From assembly GCA_000727475.1 (NCBI GenBank), contig KL647289.1:4468019-4532018 (forward strand): a stretch of DNA of 64,000 nucleotides. The letters run 5' to 3'. This document shows positions 1-13,300 of this stretch, one piece after another. Under the pieces are notes generated by a model, which ran no database searches, had not been told where the DNA came from, and saw only the letters and a list, made by a program, of their open reading frames with translations. Position numbers and translations under genes: made by a program. Every line of letters begins with the position of its first letter. Position 1 is the first letter of the stretch. This DNA comes from Sarcocystis neurona (Eukaryota > Apicomplexa > Conoidasida > Eucoccidiorida > Sarcocystidae).

Positions 1-567
1 ACCCAAAAAGCAATTTGTGGGCGTCAACGAGGGAAATTCCTAAATAATGAAGCTCAGTGGATACTAACTGGAAATTTGAATAAGGCCGCGCGAACGCAGG
101 GACAGAATAGGTACCCACAGAACCACTAAGCTGGGTGGATGCACAAAAAAAAAGGGTGCTGTGTGAGCAAGATAAGGTCGTCGGAAAAGTACAAGGTTGC
201 GCAGGACACGATTTCGCGCGGGACACTTCCGGCAGGTAGGACGATTCCTTGTTCGCAGAATAGATAAGCAAAGGTAGTGTAACGCAGAGTGCACATCACG
301 TGTAGAGAGATTGCTCAGTAGGAAAAAGTCTTATAACATGCTCGCTGCTTGGAGAAGTGCTGCGCAGTAGAACGTGCTCATCCTCGAAAAAAAGGCACGA
401 GGGACACAGAAGACGTCACTGAAAAAGCACATACGTGTCCGAAACGAAGACAGCGAAGGCACTGTATCACGCGTGAAGTGTACAACCTTGAAAAGACCTG
501 GCAATGCTCAGATACAAACGTATTAGTAAGCAGCTGGTGCTGCTCGAAAAAAAATTCAAACGGCTAA
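1..567. other. flank downstream of ALG7 stop codon
   Basis: This lies 3' of the ALG7 stop codon (minus strand, complement of 568-570). I see no open frame with protein-like composition, no tRNA cloverleaf and no repeat array. The 76-codon minus-strand frame at 64-294 has no recognisable motif. It may hold the ALG7 3' UTR and polyadenylation signal, but none could be assigned with confidence. Confidence 0.4.
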
Positions 568-3500
568 CTAGTACTGGGGGGATGCGCAAAAGTGAGGCCT
601 CGGAGAGAAGAAACGGAAAATCAAATAAAGAACGAGGAGACTGAACACATTCCGTCTATGGATTAAATCCTGCGAACGGCAGTAGGCGCCGCGTACGAAT
701 AGAAGCGGTGTCTGAAATCAGTAGCAGGCATTTCTTCTAGTACGCTGGGGAGCCGGCTAGCTCGTTGCTCATTAAAAAGAGACTACATGGACGTACGCAT
801 TGACAGGGCGAAGCATATCTATGGATCCACCAACCTATTCATGTATACAGACAAAGCTGTATATTAACGTGTGTCCAGGGGAGATGTTAATTTCAGGTAC
901 AAACGGGAAAAAAACAGCCGCAGGACCCTCCTGCATCTGGCCGCTTCTATACGATAGAACAACTGTTAGGTATAAAGTCTACTGCAGTAGGCTGAGCCGA
1001 GGTCCTTCTCGCCGAAGCAAGTATGAGCGTGCAGATCTCGTGTAGACAAACTTGCGTACGCGCGCAATGTTAAAAACCAATTTGCACACGTCTAGGCGGA
1101 TGAGAACATGGGCTTAAACAAATTCCGATAACTCTGCAAGGTATAGACGAGCTGTGCCCAATTTCTTTTACGGCGTTAACACAGAAGTATGAACTCTAAA
1201 GATACTTCTACACCCAAACTTTCGTGTATACACCGGTGCGAGCATCCACCGAAATACGACACGTGTACCACATATAAATATATATGTGTTCATACAGAAA
1301 CATACACGAAGAGACTTGTGGGGGGCTTGCTTGTGAATCATACGTGCACACCCGGTAATATCCGTGCTGCAGCAAGTGTGCTTTTAGGGGACACAGATGC
1401 TTTCCTTTGGCACCTGCGACTGCACCTGGTATCTCCCCTTATCAACAGATCTCCTGGATGCTGTTGAATGCAGTTGCTTTTTCTGTTCCGTCGCCGCGTG
1501 CCCTTGTTCCTTTCCTCACTAATCCGTTCTGCTACAACAACACTCTTCTGCGTCAATCCGCTCTCTTTCGATCTCGTATCCAAGTTCGATTCTCTACTCT
1601 CTACTTTGCTGCACGCAATACGCTGCGTCAGGCATTCTTTTCTCTACGCTGTGCAACTGCATACTTTTGCGGCAAGTACATAAAGACACATCTTTAGCCG
1701 ATCGAAGGACACCCCGGCGCCCCGTCTGCCGTCCACTCCTGTCACAGCATTAACGGTCTTCCATTTCTCAGTTCCCCACACACGTGTACGGACGCGGCAT
1801 TCGCACATGTGTGTCCAGTTACGTGTAGGGGCTGTTAGCACACGTACGTACACATTTGTTTATATACGTGGAAAGCTGCACGGATGAATGCCAGAATCCC
1901 CGAACACACACGTGTACATGTGTGCATGCACAGCACTGCGTTCTTCTCACGGTTCGCCTACACACGCGTGCGCGTACGCACGGGTATGTATGTATATATA
2001 TATATATGTATATAAACACGCGACTGAGTAAAGTACTGCGTGCTCGGGATGAAAAGATGAGATACCGAGGCGTCCGGTGGCGGGGGCAGGCAATAAGTCC
2101 GAAGAGCTGCAAAGAGAAGAGCACATAACAGTGGATGCGAGACAAGAAAGCTTCCTGTCCTACTGACCCTCTGTTACACCCGACGTAGTCTCCTCCGAAG
2201 AACAGACACACGCATGGACGCATTTACAGATGTACGCAGTACGTATGGTTCGGTAGCGCAGACACGAGTACAACGCAGTTCCCTGCTTGAGGGATGCGTC
2301 TTCACCAATCTCTATTGCGATGTGTTTTGTTTCTTGCCTATATCTGAATGTGTATACGCACTCACCCACATAGGAATGTACAAGCGTACGCCTTGATCTG
2401 CGAGATGCCTTCGAGTCGAACTCTACGGTGTGTGTCCTACGCAAACAATACCAACGCCGCTTCCACCACCGAGTGTATGTGCACCCCAAACAGATCTCCT
2501 AATATCTGTCATGTGTATGTACATATTTGTGACCAGACGGACGCGTACATATCTACAAGGACCGCTGTACAAGAGTATATTTGGAAAACCTAGTTCACTG
2601 TGCGATCTCTGCCTCCTGTTTTTGCTGTACGGTTCTGTATACTCTTGCAGTGCGGAACGCCTGACAGACTTTAAAATAAAAATCGGTGCAATCCTAAGCT
2701 TCACGGATGCTGTGTTGCATCAATCAGAAACAGAACGCATATTTCAACGCGGGTTTTTGTCCCCGTTAGATCCGTATCTCCACACGAGATGACCCCCGTG
2801 ACTGCAAACGTACGGCGTGGACGAGATGGTTGAAGAACCACCATATAAAACAGCCATACTGCAGCACAGAAAATAGTGTCTTTTTCGTCAGAGAGGGACT
2901 TTACGGGACCAACAGCGTCGGGTGCATGTGTACCTCTGGTTATGTGCACGTAGCGACACGAGCAATACTTACGCACGCGTGTCCCTTGTACCTACGTGTG
3001 TACACTCATAAGGTAAATAGGTGTGGAAGAGCTACAAGGTATTTCATCGATTGTCTCTCACTTGAGAAACACCCAGACAACTGCTCTGACGCATGCACGC
3101 GCTTAACAGTTCATGTACGCACGCGCGCATGAATGTACACATATTTATTTGTGCGGTTTTGCGTGCACCTACGCATGTATGCAAGTAGACGTCTGCAATT
3201 GCACGTTGTGTGCATGTAGCTACATAGTGCACTAGGTGGGTAGAGAATTGCTGGAAAATAAAACTGGGGCACTTCATCCATATTGGCTTCGAAATTCTCC
3301 GACGCAGAGACACACCTCTATGAGGACGCTAGCACGACAATGTATGGAGGCACACGTGCACGTGTCTCTTACGTTTCCGCCTGCGTGCGTGTAACTGCTT
3401 CAGCGAAATGGTGGGGCAGCAGTCGACGATTTAAAGGCTCTCACGCAGGCATAACGGAACAGAAAACCTCGGTTCATACACACACATACACACTTCAAAT

Positions 3501-6500
3501 TGGCAGAGGAGTACGCGGCAAGCAGGCAGATATACGTATACCCGCGTGGGTGTTTACTAACGCGTTGCCTTGCGAATGTGCCATGGCACGCATATTTGTG
3601 AGATATACAGCTTCAACAAGGTCGCTAGAGGACGACAGCTTACACTCTGGCGTATCAGCACAAAAAAACCGATTTGCTTCCGTCTGCAACGTGGACCTCT
3701 ACTCTGGGATAGCCATTTTGGGAAGCTATTGTATAACGCGAGGGCGCAGAGCGAACCTCACTTGAGGAAGAGAGATAATAAAATTGAGGAGCTGCGGGAT
3801 GAAGAGCAGCAAAAGCGTCTTCGAAAAATGTCCTAGGATCCCCGTCACCGCGAAGTAGATGCCCTAAACCGCAGACAACTCACCCCATGTAGGAAACGAT
3901 ATCCAGTGCATTTGCAGACCTACATTTATATATATATATATATGCGTACGCAGGTGATCAGAAAAGAAGAGATGGGGAACGCGGTAAAACAGACATAGAG
4001 GAAGATAGGGGATGCATACATATATGTAGGCTTTTATAAAGGGAGTCAAAAGGACACCGGGAGAGACAGAATCGAACAGAGAGCCGAGGTGGTAAGATAC
4101 ACTAAGGATGCCCTCACCCGAGCAGAAAGCTGAGAGCATACACTGTCATGTTACTAAAAGTCGAAGGAAAGCGTGTACGTCCACAGTGTACATACGGACA
4201 GGAACACAGGGGACGGGGAAGAACGAGAGGGGCAACGCGAGGCACAGAGAGAAAGAACTGTCGCCGAGACGTGCTGGATCACAATCGTCCGCCGAGAACA
4301 TGACGAAGCTGCACTGGAAAGAGATAAGAAAGGAGTGGGAGACATTGAATGGACAACAAGACACAACAGAGAGGCAGAAGGAGACAGAAAGAGAGAGGAA
4401 CAAACAAACGGAGAGGAGGCGGACCGACACAGAACTCGAGAACACAGAAAAGAGACGAAAAACGACGCGGGTACGCATGCATCCTTTCACCGCAAGGAAG
4501 AGGCCCTGTACTAGAATCGCACCAGGCATCCAGAGGACGGCCCTGGACAACGAGTACATCATGTGTACTGACGCACACTTATCCTGGTGTTGATCTGATC
4601 GGCATTGAGCGGGACAAGAAGAAGCACGAGAAAACGTAAAGTAGGAGAATGTCGCAGGCGGCCCGGAGGGAGACAGAGACGGCGCGGGAGAGAGGAACAT
4701 GGCGCGGGAAAATGGCAAGTGAGAGACGAGGAGGGCGGGAAGTAGACAGACGACAACGCAGAGCGATTGAGGGGGAAGAAAAGCGGGAAAGGGCTGTCGC
4801 CACCCACACGCAAACTGGTGGCCATCTTGAGAAGCGGCCCTGAACGCACTGCGCTCTTTCCGCGAGCACGCGCACGCCATCTCATCGCTCAGAGAAGCAC
4901 AGAAACGGAAGGTAACCGCGAGCTCCGCAAAAGGGAGGACCTCGCCTCCCTCTCACTTTTCTCATGGGCAAGATAGTCCATTTGGGGGGTGGCACATGAG
5001 CTCCCGGTACACACGAATGTGTATATATATATACATGTACATTGATAAATATATATATATATGCACGCCTACGCGCAATTACAGGCACAATGCCTCAGTG
5101 CGTATTCGTGTATATATATATATATATACACGAATACGCTTCAAAGCCCGGAGAAGCACATATACATAGAAGTACATGCACGTACAAGGGCGCGGGCAGA
5201 TCCACCTAAACACGTACAAGTGTGCGAGAATCTGCCTGTAGTCTTCTACGTATCGTCGTACACCTGTGATATATGTATATGTATATATATGACTATGCGT
5301 GAACGTATTTGTAAGCACATTCAGCCAAACGAGCATGTGTACATACACGTGAACGTCTTTGCTGTACGTGCCCGCGAAGCGACGTATATCCATATATATA
5401 TATATACACACACGATAGACACATACATATACCTATGTTCTTCGGACACGCGTGCACACTTCTGTGTATGCGATGCTATTGTGTAACCTCTTACAAGGTG
5501 GTACAAGTCTCCAGTTCGCCGCAAAAATGGCAGACGTAGAACTGGGCGCCCAGGTCAATCCTCGATAGAACAAGAATAAAAATACTATTAAATAAAGCAG
5601 TAGAGCATTTGAGGAGAAGAAATGACAAGGGAAACTGGGAAGGTGAGCAGCAGGTGACACCGCTCCAGCTGAGTGGAGACGGCGGATGGCGAAAGTTCCA
5701 AGCTTACCGCAAAGCAGGTATACGTATCTCCCACGAAGACTTTGGATGGGTACCTGTAGGGCAAGCACTCCATAAAAGCACGAGCTGCTGCGTATCTTCC
5801 GCTGTTAAAGAAGCGTCTAACCAACGACACATGGGTATCCGCATCTTTGTTCTACATATACGTACTCCAATACCTCCCGGTAGGATACGCAGATAGAAGT
5901 ACATTTATGTAATGCTTACGCTTGTACCGATTTACCCGGCGCTACTGCTCCTTACGAGTTATGTCGTTTGCACCAGGAATCTATTCCCTACACGTACGTA
6001 ATAACAGGTGGAGGTCTGCACCTGTCTGTTTCTCTCTGTAGCTGTGTTCCTTTACATATACACAGGTAAACACAAACAGGTGTGTGCACACGCATCCACC
6101 TAGACGTGTGTCTATGGATAAATATTCATGTAAATACACTTACGTGTATATGCGCTCGTACACCAACCTAGACGCGGATATTCTCGTACAGATACGGGTG
6201 CATACATACGTGGACGCCTTCGCTGTTCACGTGTGTGTCCACGCAGTCTCAGTCTAATGCTACACGACTGAACTACTCGGTCTTCCTGTACATATTTTCA
6301 CGCAAGCGTACGCAGATATTATGTACATGTATATATTCATATATGTCTGCACATGTTGGTACGCTTACATCTGAATAACAAATCCGCAAGCCGACGTACA
6401 CAGATAATTTACGCACGTATATTTATATATCAAATATATACATACATCAACGTGTACACATCTATACACGTGAACCTGTGTGTATCAGTACCCGCAGCGC

Positions 6501-7348
6501 GAGTAGGTCTCAATCTGGTAACATCAATGAACACACTTCTGCCTATCATCAGAACTGTTGCCTGCAGGCGCGCTCCTCACACAAAATCGTCCTGGCGCCC
6601 TGCAGAACGCAGGGATTCCCTAGTGTCGATGGTTGCGTGCAAAGAGATGTTCGCGTTCCCCCCTGAGTGTATGTTTTTTATCCTACTTCTTCGTCTCATG
6701 CAATACCACCACACCGGCATACACACAAATTTAATAAACTGACGAACATCCACACACGTGAACGTTTTACACGCATACACGTACACACATACACGAAGGA
6801 CTCACAGAGAAAAACCACGTCTTTCTACCTCTATGTACACACACGCACGCATATGCTTGCAAAATTCTTGCGTCGAGTGGCTCTCTTCTGACATACGGTA
6901 AGCAGACGCATGCACCGTGAAGAAGTTCCAGCTTTTGAGCCAGCAGATTGTACCGTCACGCTGCCCACGAAGACGAATTGTTGTAATCTCCGTCCTTTCG
7001 TTTCTGACTACTCAAGTCGTCTCCGGTAAGCTTCCGCAGCACGCTATGCATAAACACATGTATGATCGCCCAGACAGCCGAGCAGCTCATCTTGCCGAAT
7101 CGTCAACAGGTACACGCCAGCAGTGCCTCGCGGGTGCCCGCAGCCGCTCGTTTCCTCCGACGTCTGCAGGCCTCGTGCACGCGTTTACAGTGTAGGGAGT
7201 TGTTCGCTTGCGCGGGCGTGAAGGACCAAATAGTGACGTGCATGTGCGTACACGGAGAGGTTCACATCCATGTGCACGTCACTAAATATATCTGTGTCTT
7301 CACGCTAACAAGCGAAGACGTTGTGCATCTGCACGTGTAGGCCTGATA

Positions 7349-7379
<31 letters not shown>

Positions 7380-10300
7380 CCTTCCGGGTCGGTAAGTAAA
7401 AACGCGTACGTGTGTGTGTGTGTCCTTATACACTTGAAAGAACGAGTGGTGCAGCAGGGTAGCTGTGTGTGTATGTGTCTGGGTATACAAGAATACATAC
7501 ACACACGTCTATTACATACACCTGTGTAGGTACTGTTACGTATGCATATATATATATATATACATACCTGTATGCTTACGTACGCCCTTGTCCACGTGTA
7601 CGCGCGTACACCTCAACAAACAGAGACACACGTCTGTGTGCGCAGATTTGTAGATAGTGCGTGCAGGTGCGTACAGACCTACGTGTCGCTGTACTGGCTC
7701 GTGTGTATCCCTACAAGGGTATACGAGTGTGAGTTTGTGCCTACGTAATTACTTGTAAACGCGACCACGTGCAGACGCTTTCGTGTGTGTGTGCATTCGC
7801 TTCAACATTACAGATGTGTAGGTACAGAGTGTGCACGCGTGCGAACACCTGTATGCCACGGGTGCGTGCTTACGTACGGCAGGTGCATTCTTTTACACGT
7901 TAATACTTCTATCTGAAAGCATTTATGTCTTCAGAAGGCGCCAGAGAGCAAGTGTTTCTTACTAGTGACGCTCACCAATTGTAGGAGAGTAACGGAATAG
8001 AAGACGCCAAAAAAAGCAGTGAAAGGATCAACGAAAAGTAGTGCTGCAGCGCACATAGACGCACACGTGCCACACGCAAGCGTACAGCTATATCTACACC
8101 CACGCATCCAGGTACAGAGGCACACAGACTGATACACATGCAGACACATACACAGACGCAGGCTCAGGCACATGTGCATCTACACCTGAACAAAGGGGGA
8201 TATATATACACGTATATGTACACATCACCGACGCGCGTGCGCATATAACGATCGATACATTCGTAAAAACTAGTCTGCAGAACACACACAAATGCGCACC
8301 CACGCACAAAATATGCACACGTTCGCACCACTACACCAACACACGCACACATACTCAGATTAGGTTGACGCGTGCACATCCACACCTATATATATGTATA
8401 TATATATATATGTGGAGTTCGGCGCATATGTAAGGACACGCGTATAACAATATATGCGAGATATGTACACACAGAGGGAAAGACACAAGCCTAGATACAC
8501 ACTCGTTATCAAATCGAACTGTGGCAGGTGTAGGACTTTCCGGTGTATGTCACAAACTGCTACGAATGCCGCGTACCACACAGATAGTGTCTCCTTCCAC
8601 CCCTTCACCGCGGCTGCTCTACCCATAAGAACTAACTTCAATTTGAAGAACCGCACAGCAAACTCCTTCCATACCATGTGCAAATGTTTGCAAATATGTA
8701 ATATGTATATACAAGTGGGCACAAAAAGCACTTAACTCAGATGTAGAGCTTGTTTCCTCTTACTTTTCATCAACAGAAACCTGAATCCACCTTAGCGGTC
8801 GCGACACCTCCACGCAACAGTAAATGGTAAGTGGTTTGCCCTTCGCCATACACAGGCGCACACGTGCATATATATATATATATATATATATATGGACAGC
8901 TGTGTAAAGACGTCAACTGACATATACACAAAAGCGACTATCTATTCAGCGTGGACGTGGACGTCAAGCGTCACGCGCTTTCCCACATATCTTAATACAT
9001 TCACATATATATATATAAATATCTGTGCAGACACGTTTCTGAACTAAAGTACACATTCACGGAATATGCACGCGGAGAAGTGTACGTGTTCATTCAGACG
9101 CACAGGAACATCCTGCATGCAAGAAGACGCTTGCCTGGGCCAATCTGTCCAAGTGAAACCGTTGAACTACAGCCAACAGCACGTGTTTACATTTCTTTCT
9201 CTTCTTTCTTTCGATGTGTGTGTGCTGAAGAAGACGGTTCACTAGAGCGCTGCACGAGCAGTAGCTTTCACGAATGCGGCGATAGCGACTGCTCTGGGAC
9301 GCCGTAGTCCTTCATGGCAAGTGTGCATGTACGTATATGTATGTATCTAATCTGTATTACCTTCGCAGATACAGACTCTGCCCAGTTATGCGTATTCATA
9401 GCGGAGGTGTGCGCCGGTGCCGCCTCCCTCACTGCTGCAAATTCTCGGGAGCGTCCTACAGAGAAAAAGGATAGCCCACCTGCCTCCAGACAGACGCCGC
9501 TTCAAAAGAGAGGCCTTCCAGTGCATAGTTCAACCGGATTTCCTGCGCACACAAATGCAGGAGCAACTCCACAAGGGTAATTACAGACTGCAGGTGTCTT
9601 GCAAAGCAACCGCAGAGGTCAGCTGCTTGTGGTTACAGGGGCACTTGCAGTAACTTGGACAGTACCGTGCGTGGAACCTATGAAATTTCTGCGTCTAAGA
9701 CGCACACGCGCTTGCCGGTTGCATACAGAGGTACACAGATACACACACACATAGAGACAACGCGAGAGAGAGAGAGAGAAGAAAAAAAAAAAAAAATACG
9801 TCCGGAAGCTACCTTTGCCCGCAGCTACACGTACACACATGTACAGAGAAACAGGGTGTGAGGGAGCAACATCCTCAGGCTACCTGTGTACACGGTTACG
9901 ACACACAATGAGCAGCATTCTGTAGACGTCCGTATACATGTGCGTATATCTCCGCGTATATTCATACATATATAGTTATGTGTGTCAAAACGTATTGGCA
10001 CTGCCACTGCCGTCACCTCGATGCGGCTCTGCTGCTTTGCGACTTTGTTGTCTTCTGCTATGTCGCCCTCCTGTGCTGCTTCCCTCACAGTCACCTGTTC
10101 TGGAGCTCTGCTTTTGTTGGTTTTTCGCTTCGCTGCTCTGCTGGTCCGTCACTCTGCCACTTTCGTCTCTGCTGCCTGCTCGTGTGTCGCTCTGTTGTTG
10201 TGTCGTCGATCTGGTGGCACCTCACCATACTGCTTCATCCCTCTGCCGCTGTCTCTTTTTGCTGTTCGTTGCTCCTCCGCTTTCCTCTTCGATCTGCGCG

Positions 10301-13300
10301 CCTATGGTGCTCTGCCGCTTTACCGCTGTACTCACGCTGCCTTGTTGCCCTGCTCTTCTGCTGGTTCCCGCTTACCAGGATATTGTGCAGGAGAACGAAG
10401 AAGCTCATCACAATGGACTGACCCACTTCGAGGCCGTTGATACCTAAGTACACCGACCCGCAAGTTCGGCACGCAGAAGGGCACACGCAGCGCACGAAAA
10501 GTCAAATATCTACGTTACGAACTGCGGGGTCTCTCTACACACCGAGGACCGCAGACACACACGCGCAGGCACACGTGTACCACCTACAGCTACAGTCGAC
10601 CACAGCCCACAACTCCCTACACTCGCCGCGCCGCACAAAAGCAAACACGTCACGCGCCGGCTTCAAGTGATCACTGATTATCTTGTTGTGAGTGGACAGT
10701 TTCCTTTATACGGATAGGTACCTATGTATTCACATACGCTATAGTAGCGTATACGATCTAAGTCTACCACCGTAACATACTGTTGTAAGGGCCTACGCAC
10801 TGGGGCACATACACACAAAGAGACACAAACACACACGTGTCCCGTTCCCTGGTGACCTGGACAACGCCTGTCCGCATACGAGTACTCATTTGGATGTCCG
10901 TACATACGTTGTACCTGCACACCGCACAAGGAACGCTTACACACGTATATACTTGCAGAGATCGTTAATAGGACTGCTGTGCCTGATCATCCCCACGTGT
11001 GCAACAGCATGTTTGTACATGCTTTCTTTTACACATGTATTATATATATACGTACATATGTATATAGACCCTCCCGTACACAACACAAGCCGACGAACTC
11101 TCGCTTTCACCGATGTGTACCTGTAGACATTTGTGTGTGACAGACAGAATCCAAAGCGAGCGCTTGTCTCGAGACACGGAGTTACGAATTGGTAGGGTAC
11201 GCCTACGTGAAGACACCTCCTGCACGTGGTACAGATGCACGTATCACGTGGTTAAGCGATGCAGCTTCCATTGTACTGACACCATGATGTATCCCTCCCC
11301 ACTCAGACTCGACTCTTTTCACGGTTGAATTTATATCTTTTCGTTCGTCGCTAACCACAGCAGCGAGGTGCACAAGAGGAAAACGAAATAGAGGAGCCGA
11401 GTAAGACATGCACGCGTGCCACAAGCTTCTAGGCACACGAGCAACGTGGACACGGATACAAAAGTGAGAGGATATGCGAGCTCTGAGAGACATCTTTTGT
11501 ATTTCGCCTTTGCAAGGTGTCCCATACCTCTACGGTGATAATTCTACACATGAATAACTGCACCCTTGTGGGTACACATATCTAGGAGAGCGCTTTCCCG
11601 TTTGTGTCCGTGTATGTGTACCCTTGTGTACGTACGTGTACGTATTCGCGTTCTCTGTTACTGCACCCTCCTACCGAGATCGACTTTGAGCTCGGCTCGT
11701 GCAGCTGGCTGTGGCTGGTGCTTAAACGGTTGGACAACACCGTGGGAGCGAGGACGAAGAATATGGAGAAACAGTGGTCAACACTTCGTCCTCTGGCTGG
11801 TGAAGGTGTACGACACAAATCTACGTTTCTGCCTATTCACGTGTGTCCACGCGCTCTTCTGCGTCCTGGTCTCCCTAGGTGTTTGTGCTCTTTTTACGCA
11901 CATATTTACACATAGAGACTACCGTTTACGCGCACGACGACGCATGTACACACTGTGTACAGCCATATACACACAGATACATAGGAACCGTAGCAACACA
12001 TATCTTGATGACATCTGTACATATATGCAGTTGTACTTGGCGCAACCACGCAGGAGAAAAGTATACACTTTTGAAGCACGTGTGCGAGGAACGTTTTATC
12101 TTGCATTATCTCTATTCAAAGATATATATACGTGTACAGAGAGAGACAGACAGAGACGTACGCCCTTACACACGTGTGCGCATACAGGTACTCACGTGTA
12201 CGGGCGCACACACGTACGCAAATAGGCCCGCGGGCGACGTTTGCCACTATGGGCTACAAAAGCATTCAGCCTGAACCTGGTTATAAAAAAACCACATAAC
12301 CGCCGTAGAATGCTTCGAGTTGTGAAGTGGTACCCATGCCCGCTTCTCGCGCTGTTTGTACCTCTATGCTTGCACATCTGTGCGTGTATTGACTGCGCAC
12401 GTATACGCACTAATGTAGGGATATACACATATATATATATAATATGTAAACATACACATAAACCTACACACACGCACATATGTATATATACATATATATA
12501 TACACATACATATATGTAGATATACATATACATAGAATCTACAGACTAATGTGCGTAGACTTACGCGTAAAGGAATGTGCTCGCGTGCAGCTGCTTCCGA
12601 TGTATACGTTGGGCGAACTGCTGCTGAATGTGGAGTGCAGTGTACTCCAGAGCAGGCCCAGCTCGAATCAAATGGTGTCAGGCACGCATCCACCTACGTG
12701 CTCCCTCTCTCTCTCACATATACGTATATATATATGTACTTATATACCCACACAGATATTGGTCTGCCTCTACCTCCGTATTAAATACACAGACAGGCAC
12801 ACAGGTAGATATATGTGGACCTTACCAGCATATATATTGATAGCATTGGTGCAGAAAACAGTTAGCAGTGCCATGTACACGTAGTAAAGAAAGCCTAAGT
12901 CCACGACGCTTGTCCCAGCAAGGCCATCCCACCCTGCAGGGAGTGAGTTTGATTCTGTCCTGGGCCCCCATGAAACGAAGTCTCGCGAGGACCACACATT
13001 CGACCAGATCCCAGGAGCAGAGAGGACGGAGACCAGCGCCTCGTGCGGCATGTTCCCGCCTGTTTGCAAGACTGGCCTGCAGCTAGTAGATGCGTATACC
13101 GCCGCTGCTGTAGACCTTCCTGGTTCTCCTATCCTCTGTTCTTCCCACGAACACCTGGCTGCTGCTGCTGCTGCTCCCCCTCCTCCACCACCAAGACCTA
13201 CTGGTGCGGCTCCCGCTGCACTCAAACGTGCTCCTCCGACGCCTACTGCGACCGTCCTAGCTGCACTCGGACTTGTAGGTGTCAATGCCTCAACATTCAG

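Noticed and set aside
4146..4880. 244-codon minus-strand open frame, Ser/Leu/Cys-rich
   Set aside because: It is produced by a purine-rich plus strand within an ALG7 intron; overlapping frames on both strands are equally open and none has a motif.
9938..10447. Three overlapping plus-strand frames of about 150-170 codons
   Set aside because: All three frames are open at once because the strand lacks A; the real coding here is the minus-strand ALG7 exon 10443-10376.
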